Positions 16,493 through 25,896 of a stretch of 64,000 nucleotides of DNA are shown one piece after another. Under the pieces are notes generated by a model. The model was given only the letters and a program-made list of their open reading frames with translations. It was not told the DNA's origin and did not search any database. Within the stretch, counting starts at the first letter, position 1. Each line of letters starts with the position of its first letter. The DNA comes from Pseudoalteromonas xiamenensis (GTDB lineage Bacteria; Pseudomonadota; Gammaproteobacteria; Enterobacterales; Alteromonadaceae): assembly GCF_042431545.1 (NCBI RefSeq), contig NZ_JBHLYX010000014.1; one strand, written 5' to 3'. The translations under genes were made by a program, and so were the position numbers.

Positions 16493-17200
16493 TTATTTTA
16501 AGTGTCGTCCACCATCTACGGGGATACTGCGCCCAGTGATGTAACGGCTATTCAGAATTAGTTCTATGCTATTGATGACTTCTTGGCATCCCGGTTCAAT
16601 GCCCATCAAGGATTTCTTCAATGTTTTTGCTTTGTAATCCGGTGTGTCGTGTTCGTTAAAAATGATCAGAGAAGGCGCGATGGCATTCACTTTTATTTTT
16701 GGCGCAAAGCGCGCACTGAAAGAGCGCGTCATGTTATCCAGAGCAGCCTTGCTAGCTGCATAGGCGATGTGTTTTGGGCTACCTTTCTCAACGACATAGT
16801 CGGTAATGTGAATGATGTCCGCGATGCCGTCATGGGCTTTTAGGTAATCTACAAGCCCTAAATTCAGTAAATAAGGTAATTTAGCGTGAATACGCATCAT
16901 GTTGTCAAACAGTGTGGCCCAGTCTGCATTGAGTTCTTCGCAATCCCAACTGGATGCATTGTGGACAATCGCTCGAAGCGAGGTGCAATGTTGTTGAACG
17001 CGACTAACCAATTGCGCGATGTCTTCATCAGTACGAATATCCGCTGGTAAACAAATAGCGCCGGCAGCTTCAAGAGTATCAATGGCCTCGTGTCGAGTAC
17101 GATAAGTGACGATGACCGGAACATGTTCAGCAATGAGGTGTTGGGCAAGCGCAAGTCCAATTCGCTGTGCGCCCCCTGTGATCAAAACAGGTGAACTCAT
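16493..17200 (-). CDS. folM: Dihydromonapterin reductase
   Basis: 235 residues, short-chain dehydrogenase fold. NADP-binding ITGGAQRIGLALA at the N-terminus, then IHITDYVVEKGSPKHIAYAASKAALDNM with the catalytic Y-x3-K, and FNEHDTPDYKAKTLKKSLM near the C-terminus, all as in E. coli FolM. It reduces dihydromonapterin to tetrahydromonapterin, the likely cofactor of phenylalanine hydroxylase in such bacteria. First gene of folM-folE-folX. Confidence 0.94.
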   Translation of the reverse strand: MSSPVLITGGAQRIGLALAQHLIAEHVPVIVTYRTRHEAIDTLEAAGAICLPADIRTDEDIAQLVSRVQQHCTSLRAIVHNASSWDCEELNADWATLFDNMMRIHAKLPYLLNLGLVDYLKAHDGIADIIHITDYVVEKGSPKHIAYAASKAALDNMTRSFSARFAPKIKVNAIAPSLIIFNEHDTPDYKAKTLKKSLMGIEPGCQEVINSIELILNSRYITGRSIPVDGGRHLK

Positions 17201-17275
17201 GGGTATTGATTTTCCATCCTAATAAAGTGCTTGGCTAACTATAACGCAAACCGCTAACATGTTTCAGCCTTTACG

Positions 17276-18238
17276 ATGAGAATTGAGCGAGCGATCACTT
17301 CTCTATTTTCCAGTGTTGTTACTACCGAGGTTAGTGTGAAACGCTACGTAGTTCATCCTATTTTTTCAGTGAGTTGGTTGCCGTTTTGGTTGATTGTTGC
17401 GGTTTATAGCACGCTGGTTTTTCACCAAGGGTTGCAAAGTGCGCTATTAAGTATTGCCCATGAATGGCAAATGGCGCTGACGATGGCATTCGGCTCCTTT
17501 GTTGCCGGTGGTACGGCATTGGGTGGAGGCGCGGTTGCGTTCCCCGTTATGACCAAGTTGCTTCACATCGACCCAGCTACGGCCAAAGTTTTTTCTTTGG
17601 CTATTCAAAGTTTTGGAATGACTGCAGCGACCATCACGATTTTATGTCGGCGGATCCCCGTGTACGGTAATGTGGTGTTAATGGCATTACCAATGGCGGC
17701 ACTTGGGGTGATCGGGAGTTTGTTATTTATCGCGCCTCATGCACCGAGATTGCTGACCAAAAGTATTTTTAGTGTATTACTGCTCTGCTTTGCGATTACG
17801 CTTATCTATCGCTGGTGGCGAAAAGCCCATCATCTCCCCGATCACGTTCGAATTGACCCAAAACCGCTTCGATTTATGTTGGTCGCGGGGTTTGGTGGAA
17901 TTGCCAGTGGTTTAGTCGGCTCAGGCGCTGACATAGCGATCTTCGCCCTGTTGGTCTTAGCCTATCAAGCTGACGTTAAACGGGCGACAGCCACATCGGT
18001 GGTCATCATGGCATTTACTTCGATAGTGGGGAGTGTTCTCAATGCCTTGTATTTAAAAACGATAACCGCGGAAATTAGCGCCTATTTGTATGCCGCAATT
18101 CCCATCGTGGTGATTGGCGCTCCATTGGGTGCCTACGTATGCGCAAAGCTAAAAGTAGCTAGCTTAGTGAGTTTTCTGCTCGTGCTCATCTCACTTGAAG
18201 TGGGTTTTACCAGCTATGAGTTATATCGATCATTCTAA
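17276..18238 (+). CDS. TauE/SafE family sulfite/anion permease
   Basis: 320 residues with about eight membrane segments. The family's glycine-rich repeat appears twice: FVAGGTALGGGAVAFPVMTK (about 79-98) and GFGGIASGLVGSGADIAIF (about 204-222). TauE/SafE proteins export or import sulfite, sulfoacetate or other small organic anions. An alternative GTG start at 17336 has GAGG close upstream and would remove a 20-residue polar extension; I leave the ATG at 17276 but the shorter form is possible. Substrate unknown. Confidence 0.85.
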   Translation: MRIERAITSLFSSVVTTEVSVKRYVVHPIFSVSWLPFWLIVAVYSTLVFHQGLQSALLSIAHEWQMALTMAFGSFVAGGTALGGGAVAFPVMTKLLHIDPATAKVFSLAIQSFGMTAATITILCRRIPVYGNVVLMALPMAALGVIGSLLFIAPHAPRLLTKSIFSVLLLCFAITLIYRWWRKAHHLPDHVRIDPKPLRFMLVAGFGGIASGLVGSGADIAIFALLVLAYQADVKRATATSVVIMAFTSIVGSVLNALYLKTITAEISAYLYAAIPIVVIGAPLGAYVCAKLKVASLVSFLLVLISLEVGFTSYELYRSF

Positions 18239-18268
18239 TCCCATGCGGCAAAACCACAGTGCTGTAAA

Positions 18269-18300
18269 AAACAAAAAGCACCTTCAGGTGCTTTTTGTTT
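18269..18300. terminator. Bidirectional terminator between TauE/SafE and nadE
   Basis: AAACAAAAAGCACCT/AGGTGCTTTTTGTTT, about 14 paired bases with a tiny loop, between convergent genes. Confidence 0.92.
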
Positions 18301-18321
18301 CATTCAACGTAGACGACAGCG

Positions 18322-19158
18322 CTATTGCTCGTCGTAGATCGTTGGAATTGGTTGACGTTTGTGCTGCGTGCGTAGGTAAATTGCAACCAACTTCTCGGTT
18401 ACGTAATCGGGCACGTCTTTGCCCTCAAGGAAATCATCAATTTGGTCATAGCTTAGACCCAGTGCATCCTCATCAGCGAGCCCAGGTCGATTGTCTTCTA
18501 AATCAGCGGTAGGCGTTTTGTGCACTAAGCTTGTTGGCGCACCAAGATGTGCAGCCAGTGCGCGAACTTGACGCTTAGACAGACCAAAGAGTGGCGCTAA
18601 GTCACATGCACCGTCACCAAATTTCGTGTAAAAACCGGTGATGTTTTCAGCACTGTGATCTGTTCCAACCACGAGGCCTTGCGTCAGGCCCGCAATTTCG
18701 TATTGCGCGACCATGCGTTGACGCGCTTTTACATTGCCTTTAATGAAATCCACTAGGTGTTCAGCAGGCAACGAGAGTTGTCCACCTGCCATTGCGGCAA
18801 GCGCTTGTTCATGCATGGCATCGGCAGCAGGCTTGATGTTGACGGTTAGGCGTTGACTTGGTTGGATAAAGTCGACCGCAAGTTGTGCCTCGTCCTCATC
18901 CGCTTGCACGCCGTACGGCAAACGCATCGCGATGAATTGATATTGCACCTCAGCTTGTGCGGCATTCAGTTCATTGACGGCTAGTTGGCAAAGACGACCA
19001 CACGTTGATGAATCGACACCACCGCTGATCCCGAGCACTAAGGTTCTGCAACCCGATGAAGTGAGTCGTTGCTTGATAAAATGAACGCGTCTTTCGACCT
19101 CGAATGCAACGTTGATCTCAGGCTGAACTTTCATTTCAGCCAAAATAGCAGCACGCAT
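18322..19158 (-). CDS. nadE: Ammonia-dependent NAD+ synthetase
   Basis: 278 residues, the normal length of the E. coli type without a glutaminase domain. ATP-pyrophosphatase P-loop GISGGVDSSTCGR at about 44-56, VVGTDHSAENITGFYTKFGDGACDLAP in the middle (deamido-NAD site; given here as landmarks), and PTADLEDNRPGLADEDALG. Makes NAD+ from nicotinate adenine dinucleotide, ATP and ammonia. GAGGAG before the ATG. Stands alone between a terminator and the yceH gene. Confidence 0.96.
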   Translation of the reverse strand: MRAAILAEMKVQPEINVAFEVERRVHFIKQRLTSSGCRTLVLGISGGVDSSTCGRLCQLAVNELNAAQAEVQYQFIAMRLPYGVQADEDEAQLAVDFIQPSQRLTVNIKPAADAMHEQALAAMAGGQLSLPAEHLVDFIKGNVKARQRMVAQYEIAGLTQGLVVGTDHSAENITGFYTKFGDGACDLAPLFGLSKRQVRALAAHLGAPTSLVHKTPTADLEDNRPGLADEDALGLSYDQIDDFLEGKDVPDYVTEKLVAIYLRTQHKRQPIPTIYDEQ

Positions 19159-19214
19159 GGTGGCTCCTCTTTGCCATAATGTTTTTTGTTATTATGTGGA
19201 TATTAACGATGAAA

Positions 19215-19844
19215 TTAAAGACCCAAATGCTGCTTAATTTGTCGCAATTCGGCTTTAACTTCCTCAATTTCACGCAGTAACGCTTCAATCTCGTGCGTAC
19301 TCGAAATTTCCGTGTGTCCAGTAGTGGGCATTTCACTGCTGCCAATGTAAACATCACTACTTAATGTGTGCGCATAGCGCGCTTCACGTTGCCCGGGGGC
19401 TTTATCTAATAACTGCACGTGTCCCGCCGAAATTAAATTGTTCAACTCGTTCTCTACCTGCTGTACATCTTTAAATTCGGCTAGACGCGTACTGCGAGTA
19501 CGCAGCTCTCCTGGCGTTTGTGCACCGCGAAGGAACAATAAGCAAAGAATGGCGACTTGCTGAGTTGTCAGTGTTAATTTCGCGAACTCACCTTGGCATA
19601 GACGCTGACGATATTTTTGGACGCGGCTTCCAACGGACTCTACGACGACTAAACGTTGGTCGATTAATCCGTCCAGTGTGTCTAACACCGCTTGTTCACT
19701 AACACTGAGTACTGGTTCGCGATTGGTTTTTTGATTGCAAGCGGTGGTAAGCGCATTTAGCGAAAGTGGATAAATGTCTGGTGTGGTAATGGACTTTTCA
19801 ATTAGACATCCAAGTATGCGCTGTTCGAGTTGATTGAGTTCCAT
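19215..19844 (-). CDS. yceH: YceH (DUF480) family protein
   Basis: About 209 residues. Two winged-helix-like DUF480 halves: LNQLEQRILGCLIEKSITTP, then NALTTACNQKTNREPV, and LLFLRGAQTPGELRTRS in the second; ends in a coiled coil (IEEVKAELRQIKQHLGL). Close in order and motifs to E. coli YceH, whose function is not established. TTG at 19850 has AGAGGT at better spacing than ATG 19844, so the true start may be two codons upstream. Confidence 0.88.
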   Translation of the reverse strand: MELNQLEQRILGCLIEKSITTPDIYPLSLNALTTACNQKTNREPVLSVSEQAVLDTLDGLIDQRLVVVESVGSRVQKYRQRLCQGEFAKLTLTTQQVAILCLLFLRGAQTPGELRTRSTRLAEFKDVQQVENELNNLISAGHVQLLDKAPGQREARYAHTLSSDVYIGSSEMPTTGHTEISSTHEIEALLREIEEVKAELRQIKQHLGL

Positions 19845-19857
19845 ATTCAAAATACCT

Positions 19858-22800
19858 CTATGAATTGGTTGTTATTCTAGTTGGACTAACGGGCGATGCT
19901 TGGCGAATCCATTGGGCGATAGCGGCTTTCAGGGAATCAAACTGCAGCGGTTTACTTAAATACGCGTCCATGCCAGCAGCCAAACATTTTTCTTTATCGC
20001 CCACCATAGCATTCGCCGTCAAGGCGATGATAGCAATAGATTTTGCATGTTCTCCCGCTTCGCCGCGGCGAATCCGAGAAGTTGCTTCGTAGCCATCCAT
20101 CTCGGGCATTTGGCAATCCATTAACACCAAATCAAATGAATGGTCCGCCGCCAATATTTGTAGTGCTGCCACACCGTGTTCTACCACACTGACCGTTAGG
20201 CCCATTTTGGTCAGTAAACTGGTGGCAACGATTTGATTGACCTTGTTGTCTTCGACGAGCAGCACGTGTCCGTGCAGCACGCTGTCCGACTGAGTTTGTA
20301 ACTCAGGTTCTCCGTAGTACAACATCAGCGCGTTTGCTGGTGTGAGTGGATAAAGCATGTCTAAGGCAGGTTTTAGATCTTGCCAGAGTAACGCTTGGCT
20401 ATGTTCCGAGGTCGATATTTTTGCAAACGCTAACTGACGGGAGGTTATGGTGTGTTTCAGCGATGCGGTGTCTTGTGACTCGATTAACATAACGGGGTCG
20501 AGGATTAGCAATGATTGAGACGTTGGATTGGCTTGTAAATGCTGTAGTAGGTGGGTCATGTCATGATAAAGGGTCGTTTTAATGTGCCAAGGAGCAAGCA
20601 CGTGGCGCATAGACGTTGTGGCAACATGATCAGGAACAAGCAACACGAGTTCAAGCGCATCATTGTCGATAGGCTCTATCGCGACAGGCTCTTTTAGCAC
20701 GATGTAAAACGTGAACGTGCTACCAATGTTTAGCTTGCTGTAAGCACTGAGCGATCCGCCAAGCAGCTCACACAATTGACTGGCGATTGAAAGCCCAAGT
20801 CCCGTCCCCCCGTATTTTCGTGTAGTCGAGCTATCGGCTTGGGTGAACGAATCAAAAATAGTGGCTAGCTTTTCTTTGGCAATACCAATTCCGGTGTCTT
20901 CTACACTGCACCATAAACGTGTTTCATCGGCATTTTGTTCGCTGTAACACGTAAGAATTATCTTCCCTTGTTCCGTAAATTTGACGGCATTACTTAACAA
21001 GTTATTGAGGACTTGGCGTAATCGATGCGGGTCGGTTTTCGCTTGGGCGATTTGCAAGTTGCGGCAATCGAACTCCAATAAGGTTTGTTTTTCTTCGGCT
21101 TTTAACGCAAAAGATTCAATTGTTTCACTGAGCAGCGAAACGAGATCCACGTCCACATGATCTATTTCTACTTTACCGGCTTCGATTTTAGAAAAGTCGA
21201 GAATATCATTAATAATCGTCAACAGAGATTCAGCCGAACTTTGAGCTAGATGAATTTGATGGCGTTGTGACGAGGTCAGTTCGGTTTGTTGTAATACGGT
21301 CATCATCCCCAAAATGCCATTCATTGGCGTGCGGATCTCATGGCTCATGCTCGCTAAAAATTCCGCTTTCATTTTTGCGGATTGTTCGGCGAGTTCCTTT
21401 TGAACGAGCGCCAATTGTTTCGATTTCAGCGTTTCTTTATTCGCATATAAACTCCCAAGTACAACCGCCAATGCCTTTATGAATCGAGTATCACTTGGCG
21501 TCCAATTCGGGTTTGGTACATTGTACTCGACGTTTAAAATCCCAACGGCTTTGCCATGATGAACGATGGGGCTGATATACAGTGATTGGATCTCAAAGGG
21601 GTTAAGATAGTGTTCTACCAGTGGTTCAGAAATGGCATTTTTACGGGCATCAGGAAGCGCGATCAGTTCTTCTTTTTCTATCGTTTCAAACAATTTTTTA
21701 AGCGCATTGGCACGCCATGGGGGAAACTGCTCCCACGCCTTCGCTTTGGTATGGCTAAAGGCAGTGGGGATCAAATGTTGTTTGTTTTCATCAAATAACC
21801 AGACCGTTGAGCGCGCAGCAGCAAGGCCACTGCACACGGCATCAGTAATGAGTTGATGGGCAAGATCGAGCTGGTTGCCAAGCAGCGCTTCATGCGTTGT
21901 AATTCGTGCGAGTAATTCGTTATGGCGAGCAATCTTGTCATGTTCTAATTCGATTTTTTTGCGCGCATCGATATTTTGCAAAGAACCAACAACTTCGACA
22001 GTACGTCCTTTCTCTACGCGAGGAAAAGCTTTTATCGAGATCCAACGCATATTCCCTTTGTCTGTTGTAATTAGGAACTCATCTTCGAACGGCTGTGCAA
22101 GCTTGATGGCGCGGTCCATAAACTCTTGAATGCGGCGGCGATGCAACCCTTGTTCAAAAAAATCGACACTGTTAAGCCACCCAGGTTGAAAGTTTGATGG
22201 TGTTTCAAAAATGGCTTTGGTGACTTCAGAACAAAAAACTTCCTGCGTGCGCATATCAACGGACCATGCGCCTACCTCTGCGAGGTGGCTCATGGTATTG
22301 AGGTGTTGTTCATTGTCTTGGATCTGCTTAATAATGCGATTGAGAAATACAAACGCGGCGGTAAATAAACATAAGAACGTCAGGAGCGTTAAGCGGAATG
22401 GCCACAGCGACGCGCTATCCGCCTGCCAGCCGGTTTTTGGGTAAGCGTAGAGTTCCCAGTCTTGTTGATTTGGTAGATTAATTTTCAAGACAAGGGCATC
22501 TTTGTTAAGCAAATTTGTCGACCCGAGGAAAAAGCCTTTGTCGTCGTTATTGACGTTGTCTATTTTGCGTAAGCCAACGTTAAATCGGTCCTGCAGTGTT
22601 TGAAGGTCAACGGCGTTGTAGAGTTTTTCGATGTCGATAACGACAGATAACAATCCCCAAAACTGATTAGATTCGGTCTCAAACACTGGGACTCTAGCAA
22701 TGAGTGCCTCGCCGCCTTGGACAAGTTTTAGAGGACCCGCAAGGACGATGGATTTGGAGTTCTTAGCTTGAAGGGCGGCCTCTCGCTGTACAGGCACTTT

Positions 22801-23196
22801 GTTGTAATCAAGTCCAATTGCTTTTTCATTTCCTTTTAGGGGATACATCCACGTGATGACCATGTCAGGCGCAGCACCGATGTTCCGTAAAATTTGGCTG
22901 TGATCAAAAAGAGGAGCCGCGATTTTAGTGAAATTGGCCTGATTCAGATTGTCTTTTTCCGATACAGCAACAGCGAGGCCTCTGACCATTTGCAGATTAC
23001 TGTTAATTTGGCTCTCTAACTTAGCACGGTAGAGATTGACCTCTTCGTAAGCATCGGTTCGCGCTATTTCTTTGAGACGGTTGATGTTGACTCGGTCAAC
23101 GAGTACGCCAATAACCGCAATAACAACCAATAGCGTCCAAAATCCGACCCTAAGCGAACGTGCTTTCCTTGGCGAAATGGGCGACGTGAAATGCAT
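19858..23196 (-). CDS. CHASE-PAS-GAF hybrid histidine kinase
   Basis: About 1112 residues. Membrane helix at about 20-40, periplasmic CHASE domain (about 75-260, with VITWMYPLKGNEKAIGLDY), second helix about 280-300, PAS (about 310-420), GAF (about 440-590), HisKA with H619 in SMSHEIRTPMNGILG, HATPase (GTGLGLSIASQL), a degenerate receiver-like stretch (about 855-960) and an intact receiver with phosphoacceptor D1027 in LVLMDCQMPEMDG. CHASE domains sense small extracellular molecules. An ATG at 23277 would add 27 residues; neither start has a clear ribosome-binding site and 23196 is chosen because the membrane helix follows at normal distance. Divergent from the acylase gene. Confidence 0.9.
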   Translation of the reverse strand: MHFTSPISPRKARSLRVGFWTLLVVIAVIGVLVDRVNINRLKEIARTDAYEEVNLYRAKLESQINSNLQMVRGLAVAVSEKDNLNQANFTKIAAPLFDHSQILRNIGAAPDMVITWMYPLKGNEKAIGLDYNKVPVQREAALQAKNSKSIVLAGPLKLVQGGEALIARVPVFETESNQFWGLLSVVIDIEKLYNAVDLQTLQDRFNVGLRKIDNVNNDDKGFFLGSTNLLNKDALVLKINLPNQQDWELYAYPKTGWQADSASLWPFRLTLLTFLCLFTAAFVFLNRIIKQIQDNEQHLNTMSHLAEVGAWSVDMRTQEVFCSEVTKAIFETPSNFQPGWLNSVDFFEQGLHRRRIQEFMDRAIKLAQPFEDEFLITTDKGNMRWISIKAFPRVEKGRTVEVVGSLQNIDARKKIELEHDKIARHNELLARITTHEALLGNQLDLAHQLITDAVCSGLAAARSTVWLFDENKQHLIPTAFSHTKAKAWEQFPPWRANALKKLFETIEKEELIALPDARKNAISEPLVEHYLNPFEIQSLYISPIVHHGKAVGILNVEYNVPNPNWTPSDTRFIKALAVVLGSLYANKETLKSKQLALVQKELAEQSAKMKAEFLASMSHEIRTPMNGILGMMTVLQQTELTSSQRHQIHLAQSSAESLLTIINDILDFSKIEAGKVEIDHVDVDLVSLLSETIESFALKAEEKQTLLEFDCRNLQIAQAKTDPHRLRQVLNNLLSNAVKFTEQGKIILTCYSEQNADETRLWCSVEDTGIGIAKEKLATIFDSFTQADSSTTRKYGGTGLGLSIASQLCELLGGSLSAYSKLNIGSTFTFYIVLKEPVAIEPIDNDALELVLLVPDHVATTSMRHVLAPWHIKTTLYHDMTHLLQHLQANPTSQSLLILDPVMLIESQDTASLKHTITSRQLAFAKISTSEHSQALLWQDLKPALDMLYPLTPANALMLYYGEPELQTQSDSVLHGHVLLVEDNKVNQIVATSLLTKMGLTVSVVEHGVAALQILAADHSFDLVLMDCQMPEMDGYEATSRIRRGEAGEHAKSIAIIALTANAMVGDKEKCLAAGMDAYLSKPLQFDSLKAAIAQWIRQASPVSPTRITTNS

Positions 23197-23385
23197 GCAA
23201 CAATAATGATTCCCTATAATGGTTTTACTATAGTTCACCCGCACCGTAAGCGAAAGCCATTTCAAGTAAATCAGCATGCTAATCTTGGATGCTTTTTATA
23301 TTTTCGTCATGGAGTTATCGGTCAATTTCATATTGAGAAGATGGATATACGTACGTTGTACTACGCTTAAAAGCGAACAGTTTGG

Positions 23386-23399
23386 GAACAAGCTTGTTC
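23386..23399. promoter_or_regulatory. Perfect 14-bp palindrome upstream of the acylase gene
   Basis: GAACAAGCTTGTTC, about 110 bases before the acylase ATG, in the divergent gap shared with the CHASE kinase. Preceded by GAACAGTTTGG, a partial copy of the half-site. Candidate operator; regulator unknown. The remaining gap (23197-23508) shows no other clear element. Confidence 0.35.
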
Positions 23400-23508
23400 A
23401 ATTGATTTTCACTCTGTAAGGTGAGATGAGCACGGCTTATTGTCATATTAATTGGCATTGTTGCGCGTAAAATAAACATCATCTTCGTCATGGATAGGAA
23501 TTATAACT

Positions 23509-25803
23509 ATGTTGAATTGGTTAAAACGGCTGGTCATGCTTGTCATTGCATTGGGTTTGTTGATCACCGCAGTGTGCTATGGAGTGCTGACCCTCAGCTT
23601 ACCGATGCTTGATGGAACTGGGCGTAGCGATGCAATTGAACACGACGTGGAAATTGGACGAGATGTGCAAGGACAAGCCGTGGTTACGGCAAAGACGCGT
23701 CAAGATGCCGCTTATGGTTTGGGGTATGCGCATGGGCAAGATAGGTTCTTTCAAATGGACTTGTTGCGCAGAAATGCAGCGGGCGAACTCAGCGAGTTGT
23801 TTGGTGAAGCGGCGGTAAACTTAGATAAGCGCATGCGTTTTCATCAACTTAGAAAGCGAAGCGAGCTCATCTTGCGCAGCTTACCAGTGGACGACCAAGC
23901 CGTTCTGGCGGCATACGCAAAAGGGGCAAACGAAGGTCGCGCACAAACGGGTTATTCAAGTTTTGAATACTTACTAACAGGTGCACCGATTAAAGCGTGG
24001 CAACCAGAAGACAGTTTGCTGGTGATTTTTGCGATGTATCTCGATTTGCAAGAAGGCACGTTTCAACGAGACCGAACATTAATTGAACTTGATACCCAAT
24101 TCGGCTCTGAAATGCGCGCATTCTTAACGCAGCCAAGCCGCTACCAAGCTGCTTTAGATGGCAGTAAGCTCGCGTTATCTGACCAACCTGTGCCGAAATT
24201 AAAATCACGAACGCTCACCGCGATGCACCATATCGATACCCCATTAGACATAGGCAGTAACAACTGGGCGGTTACTGGCGCGTTAACTAAAACGGGTGCG
24301 GCGATGTTATCTGACGACATGCATTTAAGCTTAAATGTTCCGTCTATTTGGTATCGCGCGCAATTGAATTATCAACAGGATGGTGAAGCGGTACAGGTTA
24401 CTGGGGTTTCATTGCCGGGTGCGCCTGCAATTGTGGTTGGGACAAATGACGCAATCGCTTGGGGATTCACCAATGGGTATCTCGACACGGCTGATTGGAT
24501 AGAACTCGATGCTGAGACGAAAACGCAAATCATCAAAGAAGAAATCGCGTTACCAAACGGGCAAGTCTCCCTTTATCCACTTGAAATGAGTGAATTTGGC
24601 CCTGTTGAAACCTTTAATGGAAAGCGTTATGCCCTATCTTGGGTCGGCCATCAGCTCTATGCAGTAAACCTAAACCTTTTGAAATTGGAAACCGCACAAT
24701 CTGCTCAACAAGCAATCGAGTTAGCGCCAAGCATCGGCATTCCAGTGCAAAATCTAATGGTTGTTGACCGTGCAGGTAATGCTGGTTGGACAAACATGGG
24801 GGCAGTTCCTAAACGCGCAGAACCGAGCGACATCGCAGTACAAGAACAAGACTACACACCGACATGGCTGCAAAATGAAACGGATAGGCCATCTGTATTA
24901 AACCCACAGAGCAACCGATTATGGACGGGGAATTCGCGTGTTGTTGGCGTGTCGGATAATCTTCGTTTTGGGGATGGTGGTTATGCGCTGGGCGCGCGGG
25001 CCATGCAAATACGTGACCGCCTTTTTGAATCTAACCAGTTCGCTGAAGATGATTTCAATGCCCTGCAGCATGACAATGAAGCACGTTTTTTAACGCCTTG
25101 GCATGAATTGCTGATGTCTACGCTGCAATCGAGTCCAAATGGCGTTGATACCTACCAAGATGACCTGCGCTTTTTACAGAATTGGCAACGGTGTGCCTGT
25201 GCAGATTCAGTAGGCTATACACTTGTGGAAGCTTATCGAGGCAAAGTGCTGGATGTCGCGTTTGCCAGTATTGAATCTGCATTACGGCAACAAGGCGGCT
25301 CACTTAAACCCATCAAGCGAAATTTAGAACCTGCGATTTGGAAACTGATTGAAGCGCAGCCAAAGTCATGGCTTGGTCAATATGAAAGTTGGGATGCCTT
25401 GTTGTTGGATAGTTACCTTCAAGCCAAAGCGGACCTGACTGCCAAACACGGTGTTTCTATGGCAGGATGGTCTTGGGGGGAAGTGAACGCGCTGCATGTC
25501 CAGCATCCATTTAGTCGACAAATCCCACTATTATCAAAGCTACTCGACATGCCAAAAATGCCGGCATTTGGCGACACGTTTATGCCCGCGGTACAGATGC
25601 CGCATTTCGGTGCATCACAACGTTTTATTGCTCAACCAGGACACCTCGACAATGCCACGATGACCATGGCTGGTGGGCAAAGTGGTCACCCACTGTCACC
25701 ATATTACCGTGCAGGTTTTGAAGAGTACGCGACAGGGGGTACATTGCCGCTGTTACCTGGGGAATTAGAGCATCGATTGACAATTCAAACCACGCAACAA
25801 TAA
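23509..25803 (+). CDS. Penicillin/acyl-homoserine-lactone acylase family Ntn hydrolase
   Basis: 764 residues. N-terminal membrane anchor or signal (about 8-30), alpha region with the RDVQGQAVVTAKTRQDAAYGLGYAHGQDR landmarks split at about 50-80, and the self-processing site G249-S250 in DIGSNNWAV; S250 becomes the nucleophile of the beta chain. Beta-chain His23 is present (SDDMHLSL), as in PvdQ and penicillin acylase. The family hydrolyses amides such as penicillins, N-acyl-homoserine lactones or other acylated amines. Substrate cannot be read from sequence. AGGAA lies 9 bases before the ATG. Followed by its own terminator. Confidence 0.88.
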   Translation: MLNWLKRLVMLVIALGLLITAVCYGVLTLSLPMLDGTGRSDAIEHDVEIGRDVQGQAVVTAKTRQDAAYGLGYAHGQDRFFQMDLLRRNAAGELSELFGEAAVNLDKRMRFHQLRKRSELILRSLPVDDQAVLAAYAKGANEGRAQTGYSSFEYLLTGAPIKAWQPEDSLLVIFAMYLDLQEGTFQRDRTLIELDTQFGSEMRAFLTQPSRYQAALDGSKLALSDQPVPKLKSRTLTAMHHIDTPLDIGSNNWAVTGALTKTGAAMLSDDMHLSLNVPSIWYRAQLNYQQDGEAVQVTGVSLPGAPAIVVGTNDAIAWGFTNGYLDTADWIELDAETKTQIIKEEIALPNGQVSLYPLEMSEFGPVETFNGKRYALSWVGHQLYAVNLNLLKLETAQSAQQAIELAPSIGIPVQNLMVVDRAGNAGWTNMGAVPKRAEPSDIAVQEQDYTPTWLQNETDRPSVLNPQSNRLWTGNSRVVGVSDNLRFGDGGYALGARAMQIRDRLFESNQFAEDDFNALQHDNEARFLTPWHELLMSTLQSSPNGVDTYQDDLRFLQNWQRCACADSVGYTLVEAYRGKVLDVAFASIESALRQQGGSLKPIKRNLEPAIWKLIEAQPKSWLGQYESWDALLLDSYLQAKADLTAKHGVSMAGWSWGEVNALHVQHPFSRQIPLLSKLLDMPKMPAFGDTFMPAVQMPHFGASQRFIAQPGHLDNATMTMAGGQSGHPLSPYYRAGFEEYATGGTLPLLPGELEHRLTIQTTQQ

Positions 25804-25808
25804 AAATG

Positions 25809-25833
25809 AAAAAGTGGCTGAGGCCACTTTTTT
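25809..25833 (+). terminator. Terminator of the acylase gene
   Basis: AAAAAGTGGC, loop TGAG, GCCACTTTTTT. Starts six bases after the acylase stop codon. Confidence 0.92.
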
Positions 25834-25896
25834 AAACTATTGGGTTGTTTTCCTCGTAGAATGTTAACGCGCACATCATGCATTTGGGAGAAGGAA

